Source: Peptoniphilus_A olsenii (GTDB lineage Bacteria > Bacillota > Clostridia > Tissierellales > Peptoniphilaceae). Taken from it: 64,000 nucleotides of DNA. Location of the stretch: NCBI RefSeq assembly GCF_040545475.1, contig NZ_JBEPMA010000003.1:124001-188000 (forward strand), read 5' to 3'. How positions within the stretch are numbered: the stretch's first letter is position 1; every line of letters starts with the position of its first letter. Below are positions 8,932-16,835 of this stretch, one piece after another. The notes under the pieces were generated by a model that saw only the letters and a program-made list of their open reading frames with translations, did no database searches and had not been told where the DNA came from. The position numbers and the translations under genes are program-made.

Positions 8932-9381
8932 ATGAAAGTTATATTAATAAAAGATGACAAAAATTTAGGTAAAAAAGGAAGCATAGTACAAGCTAAAACA
9001 GGATATGCACGTAATTTCTTGTTGCCAAGAGGCATTGCAATTGAAGCGACAGAAGAAAACATGAAGGCTTGGGAAGAAAATAAAAAAGAAGAAGAAAAAA
9101 TAGAAAAAGAAAATAGACAAAAAGCTTTGGAGTTAAAGAAGAAGATAGAGGCAGAAACTTTAACGGTTATGGCAAAAGCTGGAGAAGGCGGCAGACTTTT
9201 TGGAGCTATTACTTCAATAGATATAGCAAAAGCTTTAAAACAAGAACACAAAATTGAAGTAGACAAGAAAAAAATAGAATTAGACGAAAATATAAAAGAA
9301 GCTGGAATCAAAAATATCAGTATAAAATTATATCCAGATGTTGTAGCTACTTTAAAATTAAATGTAAGACCACAATCATAA
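8932..9381 (+). CDS. rplI: 50S ribosomal protein L9
   Basis: 149 residues, the normal bacterial L9 size. The N-terminal rRNA-binding domain carries MKVILIKDDKNLGKKGSIVQ and GYARNFLLPRGIAI. A long charged helix (about 45-75) links to the C-terminal domain with GEGGRLFGAITSIDIAKAL. The start codon directly follows the gdpP stop, and the ribosome site (GAGAGGA) sits in the end of gdpP. Part of the yybS-gdpP-rplI-dnaB operon. Confidence 0.97.
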   Translation: MKVILIKDDKNLGKKGSIVQAKTGYARNFLLPRGIAIEATEENMKAWEENKKEEEKIEKENRQKALELKKKIEAETLTVMAKAGEGGRLFGAITSIDIAKALKQEHKIEVDKKKIELDENIKEAGIKNISIKLYPDVVATLKLNVRPQS

Positions 9382-9408
9382 TCTTAATAAATTATATTAG
9401 AAAGTTAA

Positions 9409-10767
9409 GTGATAATAATGGAAGATCTAAATCTCGCTGATAGCACAAATATGCATCTGCCACCTCATAACTTAGAGGCAGAACAATCTGCTCTTGGAGC
9501 CATGATGCTCTCCAAGGAAGCAATCACGAGTTCAATTGAATTAATAAAATTAAGTGATTTTTATCAAGATTCTCACAGAAAGATTTATGATGCTATTTTA
9601 AATATCTACAACAGAAATGAACCTGCCGATGTAATAACAATAGCAGAAGAACTTAAAAAAACCGAGTCCCTCGAAGAAGTAGGAGGTATAACTTATCTAG
9701 CAGAATTATCTTCCACTGTCACTGCAATTTCTAATATAAAATCTTATTGTAAAATAATAAAAGAAAAGGGTATACTTAGAGATTTAATTGGAGCGTCGGA
9801 TAAAATAATTTCAGCAGCATATGCACCAGATGCAGAAGTAGATCCTCTAATAGAAACAGCCGAAAAATCTATCTTTGATATAACTCAGGACAATACACAA
9901 AACGGGCTTGTCAATATTCGTGAAATTGCTCTAGATTCTTTTACAGAACTAGAGAAAAAAGCACAAAATCCAAATGCACTAACAGGACTTACCACAGGAT
10001 TTACTGATTTAGACCGCAAAATTTCGGGGCTGCAAAAATCTGACTTAATACTATTAGCAGCACGTCCCTCAATGGGTAAAACTGCACTCATGGTAAATAT
10101 AGCAACTAATGCAGCACTCAGAGGAGAAGCATCAGTTGCAGTATTTTCACTTGAAATGAGTAAAAATCAATTATTTCAAAGAATAATATCTTCGACTGCT
10201 CATGTCGATTTACAAAAAGTTATAAGTGGGGATTTAAACGAAGATGAATGGACAAAAATAATCAATGCTATGCCAATAATATCCAATCTAAAAATGGAAA
10301 TTGATGACACAGCAGGTATATCACCACTTGAATTAAAAGCTAAATGTCGAAGGATGAAAGTTGAAAAAGGGTTAGATTTAATAGTTATAGATTATTTGCA
10401 ACTCATGCAAATGAGTTCAAAATCTGAGTCTAGACAACAAGAAATTTCTGCTATTTCACGAAGCTTAAAAGCAATCGCAAAGGAATTAAATGTACCTGTA
10501 ATAGCATTGTCGCAGCTTTCACGTGCACCTGAACTAAGAACCGATCATAAACCAATACTATCTGACTTAAGAGAATCAGGAGCAATAGAGCAAGACGCTG
10601 ATATTGTAATGTTTTTATTCAGAGATGAGTACTATACTAAAGAAGAAACCGAAAAGCCAAATATAGGTGAGGTAATAATAGCAAAACACAGAAATGGACC
10701 TACGGGAACTATAGAGTTGATGTTTAAAAAAGAATTTACCAAATTTTTAAATTTGCAATATGAATAA
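9409..10767 (+). CDS. dnaB: Replicative DNA helicase DnaB (DnaC of Bacillus)
   Basis: A 452-residue hexameric helicase that unwinds the fork. The N-terminal domain has PPHNLEAEQSALGAMML, and the RecA-like motor carries Walker A ARPSMGKTAL (about 221-230), VFSLEMS (H1a), Walker B LIVIDYLQLM and the H3 motif SQLSRAPE. No intein is present. GTG at 9409 gives MIIMEDLN; the ATG at 9418 is an equally possible start because neither has a strong ribosome site. It is the last gene of the conserved operon and is followed by a good terminator. Confidence 0.96.
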   Translation: MIIMEDLNLADSTNMHLPPHNLEAEQSALGAMMLSKEAITSSIELIKLSDFYQDSHRKIYDAILNIYNRNEPADVITIAEELKKTESLEEVGGITYLAELSSTVTAISNIKSYCKIIKEKGILRDLIGASDKIISAAYAPDAEVDPLIETAEKSIFDITQDNTQNGLVNIREIALDSFTELEKKAQNPNALTGLTTGFTDLDRKISGLQKSDLILLAARPSMGKTALMVNIATNAALRGEASVAVFSLEMSKNQLFQRIISSTAHVDLQKVISGDLNEDEWTKIINAMPIISNLKMEIDDTAGISPLELKAKCRRMKVEKGLDLIVIDYLQLMQMSSKSESRQQEISAISRSLKAIAKELNVPVIALSQLSRAPELRTDHKPILSDLRESGAIEQDADIVMFLFRDEYYTKEETEKPNIGEVIIAKHRNGPTGTIELMFKKEFTKFLNLQYE

Positions 10768-10771
10768 TATG

Positions 10772-10797
10772 AAAGGGTGGATTTCCATCCTTTTTTT
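10772..10797 (+). terminator. Intrinsic terminator of the yybS-dnaB operon
   Basis: AAAGGGTGGA (10772-10781) pairs with TCCATCCTTT (10784-10793), followed by a T run. Confidence 0.8.
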
Positions 10798-11088
10798 ATT
10801 CTTATATCTAGTTAAAATTAGAATATGAGTAAATAATATAGCTAATATAAAATCTACTAAAAGAAAATAATATTAAATAGAAAATGATTATAAATTATTT
10901 ATATCATTGACATATTTTTTATAGGAGAGTAAAATAAAAATAAATTGACATGAAGTCAAATAAAAGTGCTGAAGCATTATTTTTAATTTTTAATTTTTAA
11001 ATTTTAATTTATACACATGGAGGTATATAATTTCTCAGAATGAGGAAGAGTATACTTTTTTTTATGCAATAATTAGGAGGTACATAAT
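10798..11088. other. AT-rich intergenic region
   Basis: About 290 bases with A/T runs. The only clear signal is TAGGAGG near 11073-11080 for the next gene. No convincing promoter, repeat or RNA structure was found. Confidence 0.4.
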
Positions 11089-11469
11089 ATGGGATGTTTT
11101 ATAGTTCCTGCGACAGAAGCAGTGGTGACAACTGCAATAAAAAAAGCAGTTGAGAAAAAAGAAGATGGAGCAAAAGATATTGGAATTAAATTTTCTACAA
11201 AACTCGGTTGGTTAAATAAATTACTTTGGGGAGGTTCTGCGCTACTTGCTTTTGAGCATATATGGCATGGAGAAGTAGTTCCATTTTTTCCATTTTTGAC
11301 TGCAGTTTCAAATGGAGAAACAAAAGAAATGTTAAAAGAAATGAGTAGTGTAGGTGTGCTTATGGCTGTCATTGTCACATTAGTATGGATACTCATGGTA
11401 TTTATTTCAAATAGCATTGAAAATAGACAAATTGATTCTTCGATAAATAAGGAGAATGCCAGCATATGA
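11089..11469 (+). CDS. Small membrane protein of unknown function, two-gene module
   Basis: 126 residues starting MGCFIVPATEAVVTTAIKKA after a good TAGGAGG. A charged stretch (about 20-36) precedes a hydrophobic segment WLNKLLWGGSALLAFEHIW (about 43-61), and a second helix spans about 88-110. No catalytic motif is visible. The C-terminus is polar. The stop overlaps the next start by four bases (ATGA), so the two proteins are probably made together and may form a complex. I do not recognise a characterised function. Clean start, coupled translation and a strong terminator show that the gene is real. Confidence 0.7.
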   Translation: MGCFIVPATEAVVTTAIKKAVEKKEDGAKDIGIKFSTKLGWLNKLLWGGSALLAFEHIWHGEVVPFFPFLTAVSNGETKEMLKEMSSVGVLMAVIVTLVWILMVFISNSIENRQIDSSINKENASI

Positions 11470-11774
11470 CCTTATTAACGACAGTCTTTGCCGCTGTAAT
11501 ATCTACAGCAATATGGTACAAAAGTGAGAAAAGAGATGAGATGAAAATATCCACACTTTGTTTTATGTATTGGGGAGCATCACTTATGTGGTTTATTGAT
11601 GCTATTTTCGAATATATAGAACTTGGGGAAGAATTTTTCACACCCAATCCTTTAGATATGTTAAATGATTTTTATTTAGGACTTTCGGTAGTAGCGCTTG
11701 GACTTGTAATTTGGACAGTAATACTTCTTGTAAAAGATCCTAAAGGCGTAATTAGGAAAAAATTAATAAAATAA
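11466..11774 (+). CDS. Small membrane protein of unknown function, partner of the upstream gene
   Basis: 102 residues with three predicted membrane segments (about 2-18, 28-48 and 74-93) and a basic C-terminus (VIRKKLIK). It overlaps the upstream gene by four bases. An acidic, aromatic loop (FEYIELGEEFFTPNP, about 49-63) lies between helices 2 and 3. No family is recognised with confidence. The tight coupling points to a two-component membrane assembly. A bidirectional terminator follows and separates it from convergent htpG. Confidence 0.65.
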   Translation: MTLLTTVFAAVISTAIWYKSEKRDEMKISTLCFMYWGASLMWFIDAIFEYIELGEEFFTPNPLDMLNDFYLGLSVVALGLVIWTVILLVKDPKGVIRKKLIK

Positions 11775-11819
11775 AAAAAGTAGTATGCCAAACTGATTCA
11801 TTCGGCGTACTACTTTTTT
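11774..11819. terminator. Bidirectional terminator between the membrane module and htpG
   Basis: AAAAAAGTAGTATGCC (from about 11774) pairs with GGCGTACTACTTTTTT (to 11819), with A and T runs on the outer sides. It serves both convergent transcripts. Confidence 0.8.
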
Positions 11820-11854
11820 GTTATTTATAATTAATTAACTATTTATAATCTTTT

Positions 11855-13711
11855 TTACATAAGTTTTGATATATCCCTTGCAAAAGATATTGGGTCTTCA
11901 ATAGTGAGTCCTGCCATTAATCTTGCTTGGTTATATAATAGATTAGTGTAAGTTTTAAATAAGTCTTCGTCTTCTGATTTATATTTTTCTAATTTTTCAA
12001 AGGCTGGATGATTAGGATTTATTTCTAATACTTTTTCTGCTTTGAAGTTTTGATTTCCAGGCATATTTTTAAGTGTCTTTTCCATTTCTATTGAAATTTC
12101 ACCACGACTAGACAAGTAGGATGCGTCATTTTTAAGGCTAGGATTTTCTCTTATTTCTACGACTTCATCTTTTAATATTTCTAACATGTCTTTTATTATT
12201 TCAGTGTCAGTTGCACTTTCTTCGCTATTATCAGTTGAAGTTTCGGAAATGGATTTAAACTTCTTGCCGTCGTATTCTCCAAGTACTTTTATCACAAATT
12301 CATCAATTGGGTCTGTAAACACTAAGACTTCATAATCTTTATCTATGAATGATTTTATTTGTGGTAGTTCGGTTACAGAATCTACTGAGCTTCCACTCAC
12401 ATAGTAAATATATTCTTGTTCTGGTTTTAATATTTCTACATATTCTCTAAGTGTTGTGCTTTCTCTTTTAGTTGATGGGAATATAAATAAGTCTTTTAAT
12501 TTATCGGCATTTTGTCCGTAATTATCATATGCACCAGATTTTAGTAATACACCAAAATTCTTGAAGAACTCTTTATATTTTTGTCTGTCTTCTTTTAATA
12601 ATCGAGTTAGTTTTTCTAAAACTTTCTTTTCTATGTTCTTCTTTATTAGTTCGAGTTCTCTAGTTTTTTGAAGCATTTCACGAGATATATTTAATGAAAT
12701 ATCTTCTGAATCGACAACTCCTTTTACAAAAGAAAGATATGGTGGTAGTAAATCTTCACAATTTTCCATTATAAGAACGCCATTTGAATATAATTCTAAT
12801 CCTCTTTTATTTTCTATATTGAAAAAGTCATAAGGTCTTTTTGAAGGAATAAAAAGTATAGATTTAAAAGCTATCAATCCTTCTACATTTATATGCAAAT
12901 GTGAAATTGGGTCATCGAATCCAAAATGTCTTTGTTTAAAAAATAAATTGTAGTCTTCATCAGTAAGCTCGTTTTTATTTTTTCTCCACATTGGAACAGT
13001 TGAGTTTAGTATATCGTCTTCTCTGTAAGTTTCAAATTTTGGATCTTCTGCAGTTGCATCTTCAGTTGGTCTTTGCTTTTCTACATTCATTTTAATTGGA
13101 TATCTAATGTAGTTTGAATAATGTGAAACGAGGTCACGAATTCGATATTCTTCTAAAAATTCATCATATTCATAATCATCTGTATTTTCTCTTAAATATA
13201 ATTTGATAGATGTACCGTGGCTTTCTTTTTCTGCATCTTCTATTGTATATCCACTAGCTCCTTTTGAAGTCCAAAGATGTGCAGAATCTTCTTTGTAAGA
13301 TTTTGATAGAACTTCAATTTTATCTGCCACCATAAAGGCTGAATAAAAACCAACTCCAAATTGGCCTATGATTTCATACTCTTCAGATTTTTTGTTAGCT
13401 TTCTTAAATTCTTCTGAGCCGGATTTAGCAATTGTACCTAAATTGTCAATTAACTCGTCCTCTGCCATTCCAATTCCATTGTCTTCTATTGTCAAGGTTC
13501 TATCATCTTTATTAGGTATTATTCTTATATAATAATCGTCATGTTCAAATTTGATATCATCGTCATTTAATGCAATGTAATACATTTTATCCATGGAGTC
13601 ACTTGCATTTGAAATTAACTCTCTAAGGAATATTTCTTTATTTGTATATATTGAATTTATCATTAAATCCATTAATCTTTCAGTTTGAGCATTAAATTTT
13701 TTAGTTTCCAT
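11855..13711 (-). CDS. htpG: Molecular chaperone HtpG (Hsp90)
   Basis: A 618-residue bacterial Hsp90. The GHKL ATP site is visible as REIFSNASD-like RELISNASDSMDK (about 30-42), DNGIGMAEDEL (about 77-87) and GQFGVGFYSAFMV (about 116-128). The middle domain has the SREMLQ segment, and the dimer domain completes a normal length. HtpG is an ATP-driven homodimeric chaperone in the cytosol. Ribosome site GGAAGGTGAT precedes the ATG. Its single-gene transcript starts from a consensus promoter and runs through a CIRCE operator (13732-13758), so HrcA repression is predicted. Confidence 0.97.
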   Translation of the reverse strand: METKKFNAQTERLMDLMINSIYTNKEIFLRELISNASDSMDKMYYIALNDDDIKFEHDDYYIRIIPNKDDRTLTIEDNGIGMAEDELIDNLGTIAKSGSEEFKKANKKSEEYEIIGQFGVGFYSAFMVADKIEVLSKSYKEDSAHLWTSKGASGYTIEDAEKESHGTSIKLYLRENTDDYEYDEFLEEYRIRDLVSHYSNYIRYPIKMNVEKQRPTEDATAEDPKFETYREDDILNSTVPMWRKNKNELTDEDYNLFFKQRHFGFDDPISHLHINVEGLIAFKSILFIPSKRPYDFFNIENKRGLELYSNGVLIMENCEDLLPPYLSFVKGVVDSEDISLNISREMLQKTRELELIKKNIEKKVLEKLTRLLKEDRQKYKEFFKNFGVLLKSGAYDNYGQNADKLKDLFIFPSTKRESTTLREYVEILKPEQEYIYYVSGSSVDSVTELPQIKSFIDKDYEVLVFTDPIDEFVIKVLGEYDGKKFKSISETSTDNSEESATDTEIIKDMLEILKDEVVEIRENPSLKNDASYLSSRGEISIEMEKTLKNMPGNQNFKAEKVLEINPNHPAFEKLEKYKSEDEDLFKTYTNLLYNQARLMAGLTIEDPISFARDISKLM

Positions 13712-13731
13712 TTAATCACCTTCCAAAATAA

Positions 13732-13758
13732 TTAGCACTCAATCAATTAGATTGCTAA
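13732..13758 (-). promoter_or_regulatory. CIRCE operator of htpG (HrcA site)
   Basis: TTAGCACTC (13732-13740), nine bases, then GATTGCTAA (13750-13758). This matches the CIRCE consensus TTAGCACTC-N9-GAGTGCTAA with one mismatch and sits just after the htpG -10 box. Confidence 0.9.
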
Positions 13759-13762
13759 TATT

Positions 13763-13791
13763 AATATATATCTTTTAAATCTATTAGTCAA
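13763..13791 (-). promoter_or_regulatory. Sigma-A promoter of htpG
   Basis: On the minus strand TTGACT (13786-13791) and TATATT (13763-13768) are 17 bases apart. Transcription would start inside or at the edge of the CIRCE element. Confidence 0.75.
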
Positions 13792-14085
13792 ATTTATTTT
13801 TGTTTTTTAAAAAGAAATTTAATATAGTTTGTTGATATTTGTAAATGTTTTCTATTTGTATAATATATTTTCGTTTAATATTGTATTTATAAAAGTCAAA
13901 AAGAGAGGCTTTAAATTCAAATTGAAACCTTTAAATTTAGAAATATACTAAATTTTATAAATCTATTTAGTTTTGTAACTTGTACTTATATTCATTTATT
14001 AATATATGTATTCTAGGTTGCATGTGTTTTCAATTTAAATATATTAGTGTATAATATTATTTAGAGTTATTGATAGGAGGTAGAA
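13792..14085. other. Intergenic region upstream of the kor operon
   Basis: AT-rich. A TATAAT at 14050-14055 with a weak TTTCAA 16 bases upstream is the best candidate promoter for the operon that begins at 14086. TAGGAGG lies just before the start codon. Nothing else was recognised. Confidence 0.4.
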
Positions 14086-14778
14086 ATGTACGCCGAAGTA
14101 GAAACTGGAAACAGGATAAAAATAATTACCGGCCATTTTGGCAGTGGAAAGACTGAATTTTCGATAAATTATGCTCTATATTTGCGTCAATTTTTTGATA
14201 AAGTGGCAGCTGTTGATTTAGATATTATTAACACATATTTTAGAATTAGAGAGCAGATGGATTTTCTTGCTGAAAAAGGGATAGAATCATTCTCTTCAAA
14301 TATTCCCAGAGGCAATTCTTTGGATATACCTGCAATTGATCCTGCAATCCTAAAACCTTTGCAAAATGAAGACTATATGGCGGTCTTAGATGTTGGGGGT
14401 AACCCTAAAGGTTCTCTTTCCTTAGGGAGGTATAGGGAAATTTTAAGTAAAACTGGTTATGATCACTATTTTGTTATCAATAGAAATAGACCAGAAACCA
14501 AAGACTATAAATCTGTCAGGGAATTTATCGGACAAATGGAAGGTCATTCTCAAACAAAAATTACCGGAATTATCAATACAACTCATATGCTAAAAAATAC
14601 TAGTGTAGACGATATTTTATATGGTGATGAGCTAGCTAGGGAAGTCTCAGAGAAATTAAATCTCCCATATGTTTATGCTGTCTGCCTTAGAGATATAGAA
14701 AAAGAGGTGAGGAGTAAAGACATAGGTGCAGAAATTTTTCCAATAGATTTGTATTTTAGAAAAGATTGGATGTTATAG
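14086..14778 (+). CDS. P-loop ATPase linked to the 2-oxoacid oxidoreductase operon
   Basis: 230 residues with a Walker A motif GHFGSGKT (16-23), AAVDLDIINTYFRIRE (about 47-62) and a Walker B-like MAVLDVGGNPKG (about 99-110), giving a MinD/SIMIBI-like P-loop fold. It lies ten bases before the ferredoxin subunit gene and shares the operon, so a role in assembly, cofactor loading or control of the Kor complex is likely but only inferred from position. It lacks the cysteine pair typical of ApbC/Mrp iron-sulfur carriers. Good TAGGAGG ribosome site. Confidence 0.7.
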   Translation: MYAEVETGNRIKIITGHFGSGKTEFSINYALYLRQFFDKVAAVDLDIINTYFRIREQMDFLAEKGIESFSSNIPRGNSLDIPAIDPAILKPLQNEDYMAVLDVGGNPKGSLSLGRYREILSKTGYDHYFVINRNRPETKDYKSVREFIGQMEGHSQTKITGIINTTHMLKNTSVDDILYGDELAREVSEKLNLPYVYAVCLRDIEKEVRSKDIGAEIFPIDLYFRKDWML

Positions 14779-14788
14779 GAGGTATAAA

Positions 14789-15007
14789 ATGGCTAAAGGA
14801 AGAATTGAATTCGAAGAATCAAGATGTAAGGGTTGTGGACTATGTGTTACTGTATGTCCAAAAGATGTAATTGAAATCAATAAAGATGTTATAAATGTTA
14901 AGGGCTATTCTCCAGCTCATGCGGCAAGACCAGAAGATTGCATAGCTTGTCAAAATTGTGCAATTACTTGTCCAGACTCAGTTATATCAGTTTTTAAAAT
15001 TTCTTAA
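14789..15007 (+). CDS. korD: 2-oxoacid:ferredoxin oxidoreductase, ferredoxin (delta) subunit
   Basis: 72 residues with two 4Fe-4S motifs: CKGCGLCVTVCP (about 13-24) and CIACQNCAITCP (about 51-62). This is the delta-type polyferredoxin subunit that takes electrons from the TPP centre of the 2-oxoacid oxidoreductase. It sits 11 bases before the alpha subunit gene in the order delta-alpha-beta-gamma usual for Vor/Kor enzymes. Confidence 0.92.
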   Translation: MAKGRIEFEESRCKGCGLCVTVCPKDVIEINKDVINVKGYSPAHAARPEDCIACQNCAITCPDSVISVFKIS

Positions 15008-15018
15008 GGGGTGTAAAT

Positions 15019-16083
15019 ATGGCAAAAGTACTTATGAAAGGTAACGAAGCAGTAGGGGCAGCAGCTATTGAAGCGGGCTGTAAACATTTTTTCGGTTATC
15101 CTATAACTCCTCAATCAGAAGTTCCAGAATATTTAGCAAGAGAACTACCTAAGGTTGACGGATGCTTCTTACAAGCGGAATCAGAAGTTGCTGCAATAAA
15201 TATGCTTTATGGAGCAGCAGGTGCAGGTGCAAGAGTTATGACATCATCATCTTCACCGGGGGTTGCACTTATGCAAGAAGGTATATCATATATGGCTGGT
15301 GCAGAACTTCCTTGTGTAATAGTTAATATGATGAGAGGTGGACCAGGTCTTGGTTCAATTCAACCATCTCAAACAGATTATTTTCAATCTACTAGAGGAG
15401 GTGGAAATGGTGATTATAGAACAATAACACTTGCTCCATCTTCTGTTCAAGAATTAGTTGATTTGGTAATACTTGGTTTTGACCTTGCAGATAAATATAG
15501 AAATCCAGTTGTACTTATGAGTGATGGTGTATTGGGTCAAATGATGGAACCAGTTGATTTTTCATTAGCTAAAAAAGGTGCTATTCCGGTTAAAGATTGG
15601 GCAACAAATGGTAAAGGAAATCATCCTGGAGAAAGAAATATTATCAATTCAATTTATTTATCAGCGGAAGATTTAGAAGCACATAATAAAAAATTGATGG
15701 CAAAATATGCAGAAATTTGCGAAAATGAAGTTAGAGTTGAAGTGGAAAACATTGAAGATGCACAGTTAGTAATAAACGCTTATGGAACAACTGCAAGAAT
15801 TGCAAAAACAGCAATTGAGTCTTTGAGAAAAGATGGATACAAAGTTGGTTTAATAAGACCAATCACTTGTTGGCCTTATCCATATGATGTATTTAAAGAT
15901 ATAAATCCAGATTGCAAAGATGTTCTTGTTTGTGAAATGAATCAAGGACAAATGACAGACGATGCTAAAATCGCAGTAGAAGGAAGACAAAAAATCCATT
16001 TCTTCGGCAGACAAGGTGGAGTTATACCAACAGTTGAAGAAATAAAAGATGCTGCACTTAAAATTTTAGGAGGTCTTAAATAA
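15019..16083 (+). CDS. korA: 2-oxoacid:ferredoxin oxidoreductase, alpha subunit (Kor/Vor type)
   Basis: 354 residues forming domains I and II of the 2-oxoacid:ferredoxin oxidoreductase family. Hallmarks are GNEAVGAAAIEAGCKHFFGYPITPQSE split across residues 8-35, QAESEVAAINMLYGAAGAGA and TSSSSPGVALMQEG. With the beta subunit it converts a 2-oxoacid plus CoA to acyl-CoA, CO2 and reduced ferredoxin. The layout resembles VorB (2-oxoisovalerate) and KorA (2-oxoglutarate); the substrate cannot be settled by reading. In this setting it could oxidise branched-chain 2-oxoacids or 2-oxoglutarate. The stop overlaps the beta start by one base. Confidence 0.92.
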   Translation: MAKVLMKGNEAVGAAAIEAGCKHFFGYPITPQSEVPEYLARELPKVDGCFLQAESEVAAINMLYGAAGAGARVMTSSSSPGVALMQEGISYMAGAELPCVIVNMMRGGPGLGSIQPSQTDYFQSTRGGGNGDYRTITLAPSSVQELVDLVILGFDLADKYRNPVVLMSDGVLGQMMEPVDFSLAKKGAIPVKDWATNGKGNHPGERNIINSIYLSAEDLEAHNKKLMAKYAEICENEVRVEVENIEDAQLVINAYGTTARIAKTAIESLRKDGYKVGLIRPITCWPYPYDVFKDINPDCKDVLVCEMNQGQMTDDAKIAVEGRQKIHFFGRQGGVIPTVEEIKDAALKILGGLK

Positions 16084-16835
16084 TGGAAAATACTAATGAA
16101 AAAGTACTTTATAAATATTCAGAGGGCCTAACTAGACAAGAAACTCACTATTGTCCAGGCTGTACACATGGAGTTATCCACAAACTTGTAGCAGAATGTT
16201 TAGTGGAGTTAGGAGTTCTTGACGATACAATTGGAGTTGCACCAGTTGGTTGTTCTGTACTAGCATATAAATATTTTAATTGTGATATGCACGAAGCAGC
16301 TCATGGTAGAGCTCCTGCAGTGGCAACAGGAATTAAAAGAGTTCACCCGGATAAATTTGTTTTCACATATCAAGGAGATGGAGACTTAGCATCAATTGGA
16401 ACAGCTGAAATAGTTCAAGCTGCTCACAGAGGAGAAAATATTTCAACTATTTTCGTAAATAATGCAATTTATGGTATGACTGGTGGACAAATGGCTCCAA
16501 CAACTTTACTTGGACAAGTAACTACGACTTCTCCATATGGAAGAGATGAGGACTGGTCAGGGAAACCAATAAAAATGAGCGAATTACTTGCAACAATAGA
16601 CGGAGCAAAATTTGTTGAAAGAGTATCTGTTGACTCTCCTGCAAATATTAGAAAAGCAAAAAAAGCAATCAAAGAATGTTTTGAACTTCAAATAAGCGGA
16701 AAAGGATTTGGAATAGTAGAAGTTTTATCAACATGTCCTACAAACTGGGGTCTACCTCCTGCAGATGCACTAGGATGGTTAAGAGATAATATGATTCCTT
16801 ACTACCCACTTGGAAATTTAAGGAGGGATAAATAA
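16083..16835 (+). CDS. korB: 2-oxoacid:ferredoxin oxidoreductase, beta (TPP-binding) subunit
   Basis: 250 residues. TPP-binding features are YCPGCTHGVIHKL (about 19-31), APVGCSVLAYKYFNCD and the GDG-type motif TYQGDGDLASIGTAEI with VNNAIYGMTGGQ about 30 residues later. The CPGC pair is typical of Kor/Vor beta subunits. Pairs with KorA to form the catalytic core. One-base overlaps (TAATG) on both sides show strict translational coupling with the alpha and gamma genes. Confidence 0.93.
   Translation: MENTNEKVLYKYSEGLTRQETHYCPGCTHGVIHKLVAECLVELGVLDDTIGVAPVGCSVLAYKYFNCDMHEAAHGRAPAVATGIKRVHPDKFVFTYQGDGDLASIGTAEIVQAAHRGENISTIFVNNAIYGMTGGQMAPTTLLGQVTTTSPYGRDEDWSGKPIKMSELLATIDGAKFVERVSVDSPANIRKAKKAIKECFELQISGKGFGIVEVLSTCPTNWGLPPADALGWLRDNMIPYYPLGNLRRDK

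Noticed and set aside
8820..9311. 163-residue Ser/Phe-rich ORF antisense to rplI and gdpP
   Set aside because: Shadow frame opposite a confident ribosomal protein gene.
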